The notes below the pieces were generated by a model. The model did no database searches and was not told the origin of the DNA. It saw only the letters and a program-made list of their open reading frames with translations. Below, in pieces: positions 38,858 through 46,604 of a stretch of DNA of 64,000 nt (its first letter is position 1; the number at the start of each line of letters is the position of its first letter). The DNA is taken from the NCBI GenBank assembly GCA_016793445.1, contig JAEUME010000003.1, positions 1-64,000 on the forward strand, read 5' to 3'. Source of the stretch: Hyphomicrobium sp. GTDB lineage: Bacteria > Pseudomonadota > Alphaproteobacteria > Rhizobiales > Hyphomicrobiaceae. The position numbers were made by a program, and so were the translations under genes.

Positions 38858-39427
38858 ATGAATAAATCTGCAGATGCGTTCCGCACCATCGGCGAGGTGG
38901 CGGAAGAACTGGATGTTCCAAAGCACGTGCTCCGATTCTGGGAGGGCAAGTTTCCCCAGATCAAGCCCATGAAACGAGGCGGCGGCCGGCGCTATTACCG
39001 GCCAGAGGATATGGCGCTATTGCGCGGGATCCGCCATCTGCTTCACGCGGAGGGCTACACGATCAAGGGTGTGCAGAAGATCCTGCGCGAGCACGGCATC
39101 GAACAGGTCAAGGTGCTGGCGCGGGGTGCGCAGGCGCCCGCGCGGCGCACGGATGCGGCCAAGAGCGCGCCGGCGCGCAAAAGCAAGGGCGCAAGCGCCG
39201 CCACCACAGCACCACCGCACGCGCCGCAAGTCCCGCCGGCAGCGTCACCCAGCACGCCATCGAGCACACCATCGATCGCGGGCGCCGGCGGACCGGCGGC
39301 AAGCCGTGCCGAAATCATTCGTTCGGTAATTCGGGAGTTGGAGCAGTGCCGCGCTCTTCTCATCGGCAATGTCATGGCAGAGGCGAGCGCGGGCGCAAAG
39401 CGCTCCCGGGCCGGTGGGCGCACGTGA
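38858..39427 (+). CDS. MerR-family transcriptional regulator
   Basis: The 189-residue product has a winged helix-turn-helix at about 8-75 ([25 protein letters not shown], then [36 protein letters not shown]). The residue set RFWE and RRYY is typical of the MerR branch found beside ihfA. An Ala/Pro-rich linker (about 90-160) is followed by a short helix, [19 protein letters not shown]. No Cys-rich metal-binding loop exists, so a metal sensor role is unlikely. The ATG at 38858 gives a standard N terminus. Its stop overlaps the GTG start of the following gene by three bases. The target genes are unknown. Confidence 0.9.
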   Translation: MNKSADAFRTIGEVAEELDVPKHVLRFWEGKFPQIKPMKRGGGRRYYRPEDMALLRGIRHLLHAEGYTIKGVQKILREHGIEQVKVLARGAQAPARRTDAAKSAPARKSKGASAATTAPPHAPQVPPAASPSTPSSTPSIAGAGGPAASRAEIIRSVIRELEQCRALLIGNVMAEASAGAKRSRAGGRT

Positions 39428-40356
39428 GCACCCGGCCAGCAGCGTGCATGTCTGCGCCGCTGCCTGACACTGCTTTGGAGCTTTGGCTCGTCGATCTCGA
39501 CGCCACGGTGCAGACGCTCATGGCTGCGGAGGCAGACTGTTCCCGTCTATCGCCGCAGGAGGCCGAGCGCGCGCAGGCGATTCCAGATATCCGCGTGCGG
39601 CAACGCTGGCTGAGCGCGCATATCGCCTTGCGGCTGTTGCTTGAGCGCTGGGGCGGCGCCGGCCTGCGTGCGCAGCCCTACCAATTCGCGCCGGGAGGCC
39701 GTCCGTTTCTGTCCGGGCCTGCGCCTCATTTCAGTCTGTCGCACGCGGGTCAATTTGCGCTCATCGGGTTGACACGCAGTGCGCCGCTCGGTGTGGACAT
39801 TGAGGTGATCTCTCCGCGTGTCATGCCGCCGGAACGTCGCTCGCGTCTGATGGCGTTCGCAAACGATGTGGCGGGCGGTGCCGCGGAGCTGACGCTGCAC
39901 CTGCCGCCTGAAGACGGCGCGCATGCGCCAGCAGAGCCCGCTAAGGGTGCGAACGTGGAAACTGCCGCCCTCATTCAGGCCTGGTGCCGGGTGGAAGCTT
40001 TTGCCAAGGCGGACGGGCGCGGATTGCTGGCGGTGCTCTCGCAGGCCGGGATCATGGGTCCGGCGAAAGACGCGTCCGGCGCTGGAGCCGCCGCATGCGG
40101 CAGCTTGGGGCCGGTGCGCGGCCCAGTGGGCGAGGGGACATGTCCGTCCTCAAGCCCGCTGTCAGGCTATCGCGTGTGGGACGTGCCGCTCGGCAGCGAC
40201 GCGCAGGGCTATGCGGCGGCCGTGGCGCTGGCGCGGGGGGCGCGGATCTCGTCCGACGCCCTCATTCCGCGGCTTCTGGAGGATATCGAGGCGGCCAGCA
40301 CGCCTTTGATGCGGCAAGCCGACGTTGTTTTAAGCCCAGCCGATGATGGCGGTTGA
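39424..40356 (+). CDS. 4'-phosphopantetheinyl transferase superfamily protein
   Basis: Transfers phosphopantetheine from CoA to carrier proteins. The 310-residue product shows [46 protein letters not shown] with the magnesium-binding GVDIE motif, and [16 protein letters not shown] as the second motif, where the usual Lys before Glu-Ala is Val. An Ala/Gly/Pro/Ser insertion of about 25 residues ([20 protein letters not shown]) makes it longer than Sfp. The GTG at 39424 overlaps the MerR stop; ATG at 39448 is an alternative. Carrier targets and whether it is fully active cannot be told from here. Confidence 0.82.
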   Translation: MSTRPAACMSAPLPDTALELWLVDLDATVQTLMAAEADCSRLSPQEAERAQAIPDIRVRQRWLSAHIALRLLLERWGGAGLRAQPYQFAPGGRPFLSGPAPHFSLSHAGQFALIGLTRSAPLGVDIEVISPRVMPPERRSRLMAFANDVAGGAAELTLHLPPEDGAHAPAEPAKGANVETAALIQAWCRVEAFAKADGRGLLAVLSQAGIMGPAKDASGAGAAACGSLGPVRGPVGEGTCPSSSPLSGYRVWDVPLGSDAQGYAAAVALARGARISSDALIPRLLEDIEAASTPLMRQADVVLSPADDGG

Positions 40357-40392
40357 CCTGCGGCCACCGGGCGGGCAAAAGGGGGCCGGAAT

Positions 40393-40470
40393 CGGAGCGT
40401 AGCGCAGCCTGGTTAGCGCACCAGTCTGGGGGACTGGGGGTCGGAGGTTCAAATCCTCTCGCTCCGACCA
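40393..40470 (+). tRNA. tRNA-Pro (anticodon GGG)
   Basis: A full cloverleaf is visible. The acceptor stem is CGGAGCG with CGCTCCG; the anticodon stem is CCAGT with ACTGG around loop CTGGGGG, giving anticodon GGG; the T stem is GGAGG around TTCAAAT with CCTCT-type pairing. The discriminator A and an encoded CCA end the 78-base gene. It lies 36 bases after the phosphopantetheinyl transferase gene. Confidence 0.96.
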
Positions 40471-40825
40471 ATATTTCAGACAGTTGACTCTGAACTCCAC
40501 GGGCATGCGTGCGGCGGTTCATGCTGGCAAAAAAGCCTACTGCCTTCCTTCCGCAACAAACTTCTACTCTTTCCCGTCTCAACCACCCGGCTTGACAAAT
40601 CCGGGTGCGCCACCAAGATTAGGTCCATGACAAGCGCGCAATCATATTTTCTGCGGACCCGAACGGTCGCGGTTTTGTAGCCCCAGCTTGGCCGTCGCGC
40701 CGGGTCTTGGGGCGCGACATATGCTCGTCTGAGCACATCTTCACAATTCGTCTCGCATCATCGCCCGTCGCCGGGTTTGAAATGCTGTTCGCCATGCCCC
40801 TACCAATCAAGGAGTGATGGTCGCC
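40471..40825. other. Intergenic stretch without a supported gene
   Basis: No terminator of canonical form follows the tRNA. Several short frames are present without ribosome binding sites. Only an AAGGAG before rnk at 40809-40814 is clear. tRNA 3' ends often serve as integration sites, but no integrase or repeated tRNA 3' end is visible in this window. Confidence 0.5.
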
Positions 40826-41353
40826 ATGACCCCCATCCATAACGACGCCGAGCCGATGCCGGCCATCATTGTCAGCGTCACGGATCATCACCGGCTTCTC
40901 GGTCTCGCAGAAGCAGCCGAGGGCCGCATCCCTGACGTCGCGAGCGTGCTGCAGTCCGAAATGGAGCGCGCGCAGGTGGTCGCGGCTGATGAAGTCCCTG
41001 CTAACGTCGTGCGGATGGGCTCGATCGTGGAGTTCAGCTCCGACGCCGGCCGCCGCCGCGTCACACTGGTCTATCCTGTGGAAGCCGACATTGCCGAAGG
41101 GCGGATTTCGATCCTGACACCGATTGGCGCGGCTCTCATCGGCCTTTCCCAAGGTCAGTCGATCGCATGGACCGCGCGCGATGGCCGCCGGCATCGCTTG
41201 ACGGTTCTGGATGTCAGACAGCCTCCTGGCGAAGCCATGCCGAAGGCTGAGCCTCAATCGTCGATCGTCGCTTTTCGGAATCGCCGGACGAAGGCTTCCA
41301 GCACGGCATCGCCGGTGCCGGACGGCGACGATCCGGGCCCCCAGGCCGCATGA
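40826..41353 (+). CDS. rnk: Regulator of nucleoside diphosphate kinase (Rnk; GreA/GreB C-terminal domain)
   Basis: Rnk-type proteins bind RNA polymerase through a GreA/B C-terminal fold but lack the cleavage-promoting coiled coil. In this 175-residue protein, ITDHHRLLGL-like N-terminal helices (about 20-65) precede VRMGSIVEFSSDAGRRRVTLVYPVEADIAEGRISILTPIGAALIGLSQGQSI-type beta sequence (the diagnostic part is PIGAALIGLSQGQ). The C-terminal 30 residues are a Ser/Ala/Pro-rich tail. The ATG at 40826 lies eleven bases after AAGGAG; a GTG at 40814 and ATG at 40817 are too close to that site. Confidence 0.87.
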   Translation: MTPIHNDAEPMPAIIVSVTDHHRLLGLAEAAEGRIPDVASVLQSEMERAQVVAADEVPANVVRMGSIVEFSSDAGRRRVTLVYPVEADIAEGRISILTPIGAALIGLSQGQSIAWTARDGRRHRLTVLDVRQPPGEAMPKAEPQSSIVAFRNRRTKASSTASPVPDGDDPGPQAA

Positions 41354-41419
41354 TGTGGGGGCATGGCGTGAAGCGTGCTTCAACGCGCAGCGGCAAGTTA
41401 TAGCCGGTTGCGACTCACT

Positions 41420-41709
41420 TCCTTCTCCCGTGGGGAGAAGGTGCCCCGAGGGGGCGGATGAGGGGGCTGCTAGCAATCAGCCGCGCATGCCGAGCCGTAT
41501 GCACCCCCATCGTCATCCCGCGAAGGCGGGGATCTGTCCAAGTCGCGATGTGGACAAATGTTGAAACCTGGACGGATCCCGGCCTGCGCTGGGACGACGA
41601 TCTTTGACAGACCGGCCGCCAAGCGATCAGCGGCCCGTGCCGAAGTCCCTCACCTGTCGCTTCGCGACATCCTCTCCCGTCCCGGGAGAGGAAAGAGTGG
41701 TTCTGTAGG
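41420..41709. repeat. Dispersed palindromic repeat, copy 2, interrupted
   Basis: The left part (41420-41493) and the right part (about 41620-41709) match 1-72 and 51-137 of the copy at the window start, with the same hairpins and the same CCTCACCTGTCGC core. They are separated by about 127 bases of other sequence. At the junctions, AGCAATCAGCCGCGCATGCCGA (split here as AGCAATCAGCC and GCGCATGCCGA) and the near-copy AGCGATCAGCGG plus CCCGTGCCGA recur, as an imperfect duplication. The block lies between rnk and the TPR-serpin gene and ends only 36 bases from the stop of the latter. Confidence 0.75.
41511..41599. repeat. Second repeat type nested inside the first
   Basis: Left end CGTCATCCCGCGAAGGCGGG and right end CCGGCCTGCGCTGGGACGACG form imperfect inverted repeats, with GGGGATC and GGATCCC inner arms. 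This is the well-known GTCATCCCGCG...GGGATGACG class of intergenic repeat. It has no coding capacity and lies wholly between the two halves of the flanking element, so it entered later, or both moved as a composite. Confidence 0.6.
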
Positions 41710-41745
41710 AGCGCAATGCGCCCTGGCCTGCCGCTCCGGCGAGCT

Positions 41746-44034
41746 TTATTTGCCATCCGGATCGCGCACGATGCCGGCAAATAGCGTTGCACCGCTGCGC
41801 TTGTCGCCGATGACGAATACGAAGGGACGGTCAACGACGAATTCGGGGGGCGGCGCTTGGCGATCCGGGGCGCCCGCACCGGGAGCCATCACCACCGCCG
41901 TTGCCGCCGCCGCTTCGGTCCCGATTTCGCCAACTTCGATCATGGCGCGATGCAGCACTTTGTCGATGTACGGAGAGGCCTGCGAGGGGCCGACCATGTG
42001 GGCGAACTCGGCCTCGCCAGCGGTGAAAGCTCTGACCATGCCCATGCTCTTGAGCGCCTCCTTGAGATCGGCTTTGAACTCGAAGGCGAACTTGGGCAGC
42101 ACCAGGCGCACCTGCTGCGGCTGAGCTTGAGGCAGCGCTGCCCATGCGGCCGAGATCGGTCCGCTGAACGTGTTGACCACGCGGTCCGGCGACAACGCCT
42201 GCGGATCGTCGGGCAGCAAAATGATCATCTCGAGAGCGGGATCGGCGTAGGGAACGACGACCGCACGCAAGCCCTGGCCGCCTGCGATTCTATATGCGCC
42301 GGTGCGCTCCATCATCGCGACCTTCTTCGGCGCGCTCTTGGCCAAGGTGAAGGTGCGGTCGCTGGTCTCTTGCGGGTTGAACGGCTCTTGCCAGCGTGCC
42401 TTGAGGCTGGCCGCGTTGATGAGCACGGCGGTGAAATTAGGATCAAGGGAGTCGAGGATCGCCGGAACCCGGCCATCCGTCTTAGCCTTCACCCAATCAT
42501 TGATCGATTGAAGCGTTGCGCCTTGTAACGTCTCTGCGCCGAAATTGACTATAAGACCTGCGATGTAGTCGGCCGAAAGCTGCGCCTTCGGTCCCGGCGC
42601 CAGGGCATTGGCGACGTTCAACGCGACGCCAGGACCCCGGGCAAGTGGCGTGTCGAGGTCGCGAGCCCAAGACGGCAGCGGGGGACCCGGAGGCCGCTCG
42701 CCCTTGAGAAGAGCGTGCGCCAGCAGGTTCGTCTCGGCCAAGTCATTCCGCGTCCCATCGAAACGCAGGATACGTTGCATTTGCTTCTCGGTCTCGCCGT
42801 TGGCCCCGTACTTGGCCATGGCGATCGCGACACCGATGGAGTACGGCGAGAGCAGCACGTTGCTGGTGTCGTCCAACGTCGACAGGCCCACCACCAGCGA
42901 CATGCCGACGAGATTGTAGGATAGCTGCAGGGATGCGATCTTCGCGCGGTTGGCCGCCTGGTCCGCGGTCAGCTGTTGGGGGCTCGCCTCGACGATTTCG
43001 ACGTTGTCGGGGGGCTGAATTTCCGTCTCATGTGCCTCAGCCGGTTCCTCCGCCGGCTTCAAGGCCTCGCCGGACTGCGGGCTGTCGACGGGGGTCCCGG
43101 CGGGCTGTTGGGTGTTGCCGGGCGCTTCGGCGGACTGCCGGGTGTCGGCGGGGGGTTCGACGGTCTGCCGGGTATCGCTCGGGGTCTCGACGGACTGTTG
43201 GGCATCGCTCGGAGGCTTGCCGGCAAGCCGTGCCAGACCGTCCTTGGCTTCTTGGATGTCGTCCTGCCCGGCAAGGGCTCGCTGGAACATTTGGATTGCC
43301 TCGTCGCGGCGTCCCAGTTTTTCCAGCACTTCACCACGCGTCGTCATCGCAATGGCGTTCTCGGCATCGGCTTGCAAAGCAGCGTCAGCGGCCGCCAGCG
43401 CCTCATCGAGGCGGTTAAGATGCATCAAGGTGTCGGCGCGGCTATTCAAAAGCTCCCCGCCGCTTCGACCCATGGCTATCGCCTTGTCGAGGTCTACAAG
43501 TGCGGAGTTGTAGTCGGAGAGCACGCTGAATGCGCGCCCGCGATATTCGTAGGCTTCGTCGAACTCAGGATCGATCCTCAGGCACGCGGTATAGTCTGCG
43601 ATGGCATCGCGATGGCGGCCGGAATCATGGAATGCGCGGCCTCTATAGAGATGAGCCCTGGCGTACGAGGAATCCAGTTTCAGCGCACGTGTCAGATCGC
43701 GAATGGCATCGTCGTAGGCAGTTTTGAAGTAATAGGTGACACCGCGATTGTAGAGGGCGAGTGGCTCCTGTGCGTTGAGGTGCAAGGCTTCGTTCGCATC
43801 GCGCAGCGCCGCGTCGTAATCCCCAAGGTTCAGATATGCGCCGCTGCGGTTGGCGAAGAGGATTGAGCGCGTGGCCCGCGACCCCTTCCCGCGATCGATC
43901 AAGCGGCTGCAGGCCTCGATGGCCGGCTCCTCGTTCGCCACCTTGGCGCATTTGCTCCAATCGTCAGCCGCTACCGGCGCAGCCGCGTATGCGCTAAAAA
44001 GCATTGCAAGACTGAAACGCCAGACTCTCGTCAT
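41746..44034 (-). CDS. Secreted TPR-serpin fusion protein
   Basis: A 762-residue exported protein. Residues 1-23 form a Sec signal peptide (FSLAMLFSAYAAAPVAA). Residues 55-265 hold six tetratricopeptide repeats, for example ANRSGAYLNLGDYDAALRDA and YEYRGRAFSVLSDYNSALVD. Residues 275-324 are five decapeptide repeats. Residues 366-757 form a complete serpin: NVLLSPYSIGVAIAMAKYGANGETE, INDWVKAKTDGRVP, LINAASLKARWQEPF, VRLVLPKFAFEFK, and the inhibitory-type hinge EIGTEAAAAT at 703-712, ending with VDRPFVFVI. The hinge fits protease-trapping serpins. The reactive loop is about seven residues longer than in alpha-1-antitrypsin. Serpins are scarce in proteobacteria and this architecture is not one I know. 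Start 44034 is chosen because it gives the best signal peptide; 44061 would add nine residues. Confidence 0.88.
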   Translation of the reverse strand: MTRVWRFSLAMLFSAYAAAPVAADDWSKCAKVANEEPAIEACSRLIDRGKGSRATRSILFANRSGAYLNLGDYDAALRDANEALHLNAQEPLALYNRGVTYYFKTAYDDAIRDLTRALKLDSSYARAHLYRGRAFHDSGRHRDAIADYTACLRIDPEFDEAYEYRGRAFSVLSDYNSALVDLDKAIAMGRSGGELLNSRADTLMHLNRLDEALAAADAALQADAENAIAMTTRGEVLEKLGRRDEAIQMFQRALAGQDDIQEAKDGLARLAGKPPSDAQQSVETPSDTRQTVEPPADTRQSAEAPGNTQQPAGTPVDSPQSGEALKPAEEPAEAHETEIQPPDNVEIVEASPQQLTADQAANRAKIASLQLSYNLVGMSLVVGLSTLDDTSNVLLSPYSIGVAIAMAKYGANGETEKQMQRILRFDGTRNDLAETNLLAHALLKGERPPGPPLPSWARDLDTPLARGPGVALNVANALAPGPKAQLSADYIAGLIVNFGAETLQGATLQSINDWVKAKTDGRVPAILDSLDPNFTAVLINAASLKARWQEPFNPQETSDRTFTLAKSAPKKVAMMERTGAYRIAGGQGLRAVVVPYADPALEMIILLPDDPQALSPDRVVNTFSGPISAAWAALPQAQPQQVRLVLPKFAFEFKADLKEALKSMGMVRAFTAGEAEFAHMVGPSQASPYIDKVLHRAMIEVGEIGTEAAAATAVVMAPGAGAPDRQAPPPEFVVDRPFVFVIGDKRSGATLFAGIVRDPDGK
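43063..43212 (-). repeat. Five tandem 30-base units inside the TPR-serpin gene
   Basis: On the minus strand each unit encodes ten residues with the pattern P-x-D-T-x-Q-S-x-E-x: PSDAQQSVET, PSDTRQTVEP, PADTRQSAEA, PGNTQQPAGT, PVDSPQSGEA. The DNA units have diverged by several substitutions but keep exact length, so the frame is maintained. They form the linker between the TPR and serpin domains. Confidence 0.9.
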
Positions 44035-44296
44035 CGCCGTGCGAGCCAGATGGCTGATCAACCTTGTGCCGCTCCTAATGCAATCTCACAAAGAGGGCGA
44101 AAGGTTCGTCCCGGCCCGAACATAAAGCCAGGATCCTGGCTGGCACTGTACTACGCGGGGCTCGCGTTGTGTACCGAGGACGTCGTCAAACTTGCGCTCG
44201 CCGGACCCGATGACGTGCAAGTGCCTTGGGCGGGTTCAACTCCCCCGCTCCAGCCGGTCATCTCTTAACCAGAACAGCCCTGTAGCTGAGAGGCCA

Positions 44297-45169
44297 TCAC
44301 GGCGTTCTTGCGCCTGCACCTTCCGGCTGAGCGGGCTGGACAGGCGCCGGGGCATCCTGCTTTGCCAATCCAAAGCCATGCTTTGAAAATATCGCGCCGC
44401 CCTCGGGTGTGCTGAGGAAAGCGAGGAAAGCTTTGGCGGCATCCGGTGCGGCCGCCTCCTTCAGGATCGCAGCCGGATAGATGATCGGCGGGTGGGTATC
44501 CTCGGGAAAGCGCGCGATTATTTTGACTTTGGGCTCAGCGAACGCATCCGTCTTGTAGACGATGCCAAGCGGCGCCTCTCCTTGCGCGACGAGGGCGAGA
44601 GCCGCCCGCACATTGTCGGCTTGGGCAAGTTTATCGGCCACGCTGTCCCACACCTTCAGGGATTCAAGCGCAGCCTTTGCATATTTGCCCGCTGGGACAC
44701 CTTGCACACTGCCCACGGCAAGACGCCCTCCGGCGAGCGCGCCTGCCAGATCAAAGCCCGGCGCGATGTCGAGCGAGAGCGTGCTTGAGGCGGGGGCGAT
44801 GAGCACCAAATCGTTGCCAAGCAGGTTCTTGCGCGTTCCCTCCAGCAGTAATTTGCGTTCCTCCAGGTAGTCCATCCAGTCGAGGTCGGCACTGATGAAG
44901 ATATCGGCGGGTGCGCTCTGCTCGATCTGCTTGGCAAGCGCGGATGATGCGGCATAGGACACGGAGATCGTTTGGCCGGATTGCTTCGTGAAGACTTGGG
45001 CGGCTTCGTCGAGCGCGTTCTTCAGGCTCGCCGCCGCGAAAACCTTAATTGTATCGCCCTGTTTGGCTTGTGCGGGCTGGGGTAATCCCACCGCAGCGAA
45101 TGCAAGGCAGAGAAGACCAAGGACGATCAGGCTGGAACGCCGGGTGTTGGGGGATTTCAGAAAACGCAT
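44297..45169 (-). CDS. modA: Molybdate ABC transporter substrate-binding protein ModA
   Basis: Periplasmic binding protein for molybdate or tungstate. The 290-residue product has a signal peptide (SSLIVLGLLCLAFAAVGL, cleavage near AQA-K at 36) and the family start IKVFAAASLKNALDEAAQVFTKQSGQTISVSYAASSALAKQIEQSAPADIFISADLDWMDYL; the diagnostic parts are FAAASLKNAL, GQTISVSYAASSALAKQI and PADIFISAD. AAASL and ASSALA are oxyanion-binding segments. The ATG at 45169 removes six residues of an upstream in-frame start. The usual modB and modC are absent from the window, so transport depends on genes elsewhere. Confidence 0.92.
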   Translation of the reverse strand: MRFLKSPNTRRSSLIVLGLLCLAFAAVGLPQPAQAKQGDTIKVFAAASLKNALDEAAQVFTKQSGQTISVSYAASSALAKQIEQSAPADIFISADLDWMDYLEERKLLLEGTRKNLLGNDLVLIAPASSTLSLDIAPGFDLAGALAGGRLAVGSVQGVPAGKYAKAALESLKVWDSVADKLAQADNVRAALALVAQGEAPLGIVYKTDAFAEPKVKIIARFPEDTHPPIIYPAAILKEAAAPDAAKAFLAFLSTPEGGAIFSKHGFGLAKQDAPAPVQPAQPEGAGARTP

Positions 45170-45262
45170 GTTCGGCCAGTCTCCCATTCGTTATGTCTGA
45201 CAGGCTATATTGTTCTGAGCGCACTGCAAAGGGGTGTCTTGAGGGGCACTCTTGAATAGAAG

Positions 45263-45290
45263 ACGGCGCGGCCAACAAGGACCGCGCCGT
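45263..45290 (-). terminator. Hairpin after the DUF1501 gene
   Basis: Arms ACGGCGCGG and CCGCGCCGT enclose a ten-base loop, 47 bases past the stop of the DUF1501 gene on the minus strand. A T run is weak, so termination efficiency is uncertain. Confidence 0.5.
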
Positions 45291-45336
45291 TCCCATAGCT
45301 CACAGAACTTACGCCTTGCCGGAAAGCAAGGCGGCC

Positions 45337-46575
45337 TCAGCCGAAGACGGGGAACGTCTCGAATTTATCCCGCAGAATGGATGCGCTGTTGGCGTGCTGC
45401 AGCCACCCCTCGATCATGGTGGCGTAGACGCGGCGGAAATCAGTCGTGTACTGCAGATTGCCGTCCGGCATGAGCTCGGTGAGGCTCGAGGGCGTTCCGT
45501 AATGTCCGCCCCGGACGGTCTTGCCGACGATGAACATCAAGTTGGCCGTGCCGTGGTCGGTGCCCAGCGACGTGTTCTCGGCGGCGCGGCGTCCGAACTC
45601 GGAAAAGATCAGCACGCTAACGTCATCTGCGCGGCCGATGCGTTCCATGTCGCGCATGAAACCGGCGACGGCGTCCGAGACATATGTGAGATAGCGTGCG
45701 TGCGCGTCGACCTGATGGACGTGCGTGTCAAAGGTGTTGTGGGGATAGGAAGTGTAGTAGAGCCTCGTCGGCATGTCGGCCGCGATGAGCGCCGCGATCT
45801 TATTGAGCCCCAGCGAGAGGATGCCGTAGTCGACGGGCGTTTTGTAGTGCGACCAGGCTTCTCTTATCTGCTGGGAGGCATCGCGCGCGCTTGCCGCGAC
45901 CTGACGCAGATATTTCTGCGCACCCGTCTGGGCTTTCTCGGGGTCTTCGAGGACGTCGAACATCGGGCGAACCGCGGCGTCTCCCTTGCGCATGAAGCGG
46001 TCGGGATCGTTGAACACAACCGGTGTGTGCATGCTGGCATTGACGGCGAGCGATTGGGATTCTGAGATGTTGACGATGTAATTGGATGTACCGTTTGGAT
46101 CGAGCGTATCGGCGAGGCGGCCGACCCAGCCGAGCGCCTGGCCGCTGTTGGGCGCTGCCGTATGCCAGTAGGCCATCGATGTGAAGTGCGAGAATGACGG
46201 CTGGGCGTATCCGCATCCGTGCAGGACTGCGAGTTTGCCGTCCTTGAACAGCTGCTCGAAGCCCTTCATGCCACCGTTGAAGCCGTAATGATCGTCGATC
46301 TTGAGCAGCTTGCCGGCAGGAATGCCGATCTGCGGCCTCAATTTGTAGTAGGCATCATCGGCAAAAGGCACCAGCGTGTTCAAGCCGTCGTTGGCGCCTG
46401 ACAGTTCCAGCACGACGAGGATGCGATTGCTCTTTTTTTGCGTTTCATCGGCTGCCCGCGCGAGCGTCGAGGTCAGGCCGAAGGTGAGCCCCTCACCGGC
46501 TGCGCTGACGGCAAGCGCGGCGGCGCCCGAACGCAAGACGTTGCGGCGCGACATCGAGGTATAGATCGTCTTCAT
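45337..46575 (-). CDS. DUF1501 protein with twin-arginine leader
   Basis: The 412-residue product opens with MKTIYTSMSRRNVLRSGAAALAVSAAG, an SRRxVLR-type Tat signal (used for folded, often cofactor-bearing proteins). The mature domain is sulfatase-like: VLELSGANDGLNTLVPFAD at the start, TSMAYWHTAAPNSGQALGWVGRLADTL, VLIFSEFGRRAAENTSLGTDHGTANLMFIVG near the C terminus, with conserved His and Asp residues in DHGTAN. DUF1501 and DUF1800 genes are regularly paired; here they are 29 bases apart. The ATG at 46575 has GGGAG seven bases upstream. The substrate is unknown. Confidence 0.88.
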   Translation of the reverse strand: MKTIYTSMSRRNVLRSGAAALAVSAAGEGLTFGLTSTLARAADETQKKSNRILVVLELSGANDGLNTLVPFADDAYYKLRPQIGIPAGKLLKIDDHYGFNGGMKGFEQLFKDGKLAVLHGCGYAQPSFSHFTSMAYWHTAAPNSGQALGWVGRLADTLDPNGTSNYIVNISESQSLAVNASMHTPVVFNDPDRFMRKGDAAVRPMFDVLEDPEKAQTGAQKYLRQVAASARDASQQIREAWSHYKTPVDYGILSLGLNKIAALIAADMPTRLYYTSYPHNTFDTHVHQVDAHARYLTYVSDAVAGFMRDMERIGRADDVSVLIFSEFGRRAAENTSLGTDHGTANLMFIVGKTVRGGHYGTPSSLTELMPDGNLQYTTDFRRVYATMIEGWLQHANSASILRDKFETFPVFG

Positions 46576-46604
46576 TGTCGTCTCCCGGCGTTCGCTTCGT
46601 AGCG

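Noticed and set aside
40450..40470. tRNA 3' end as an attachment site for an integrated element
   Set aside because: No integrase gene and no second copy of the tRNA end were seen in the window.
43063..43212. Tandem units that could be mistaken for a CRISPR array
   Set aside because: They are contiguous 30-base in-frame coding repeats without spacers and lie inside the TPR-serpin gene; no cas genes are present.
44128..44145. Palindrome CCAGGATCCTGG upstream of the TPR-serpin gene
   Set aside because: Short, single, and without promoter elements around it; kept only as a note.
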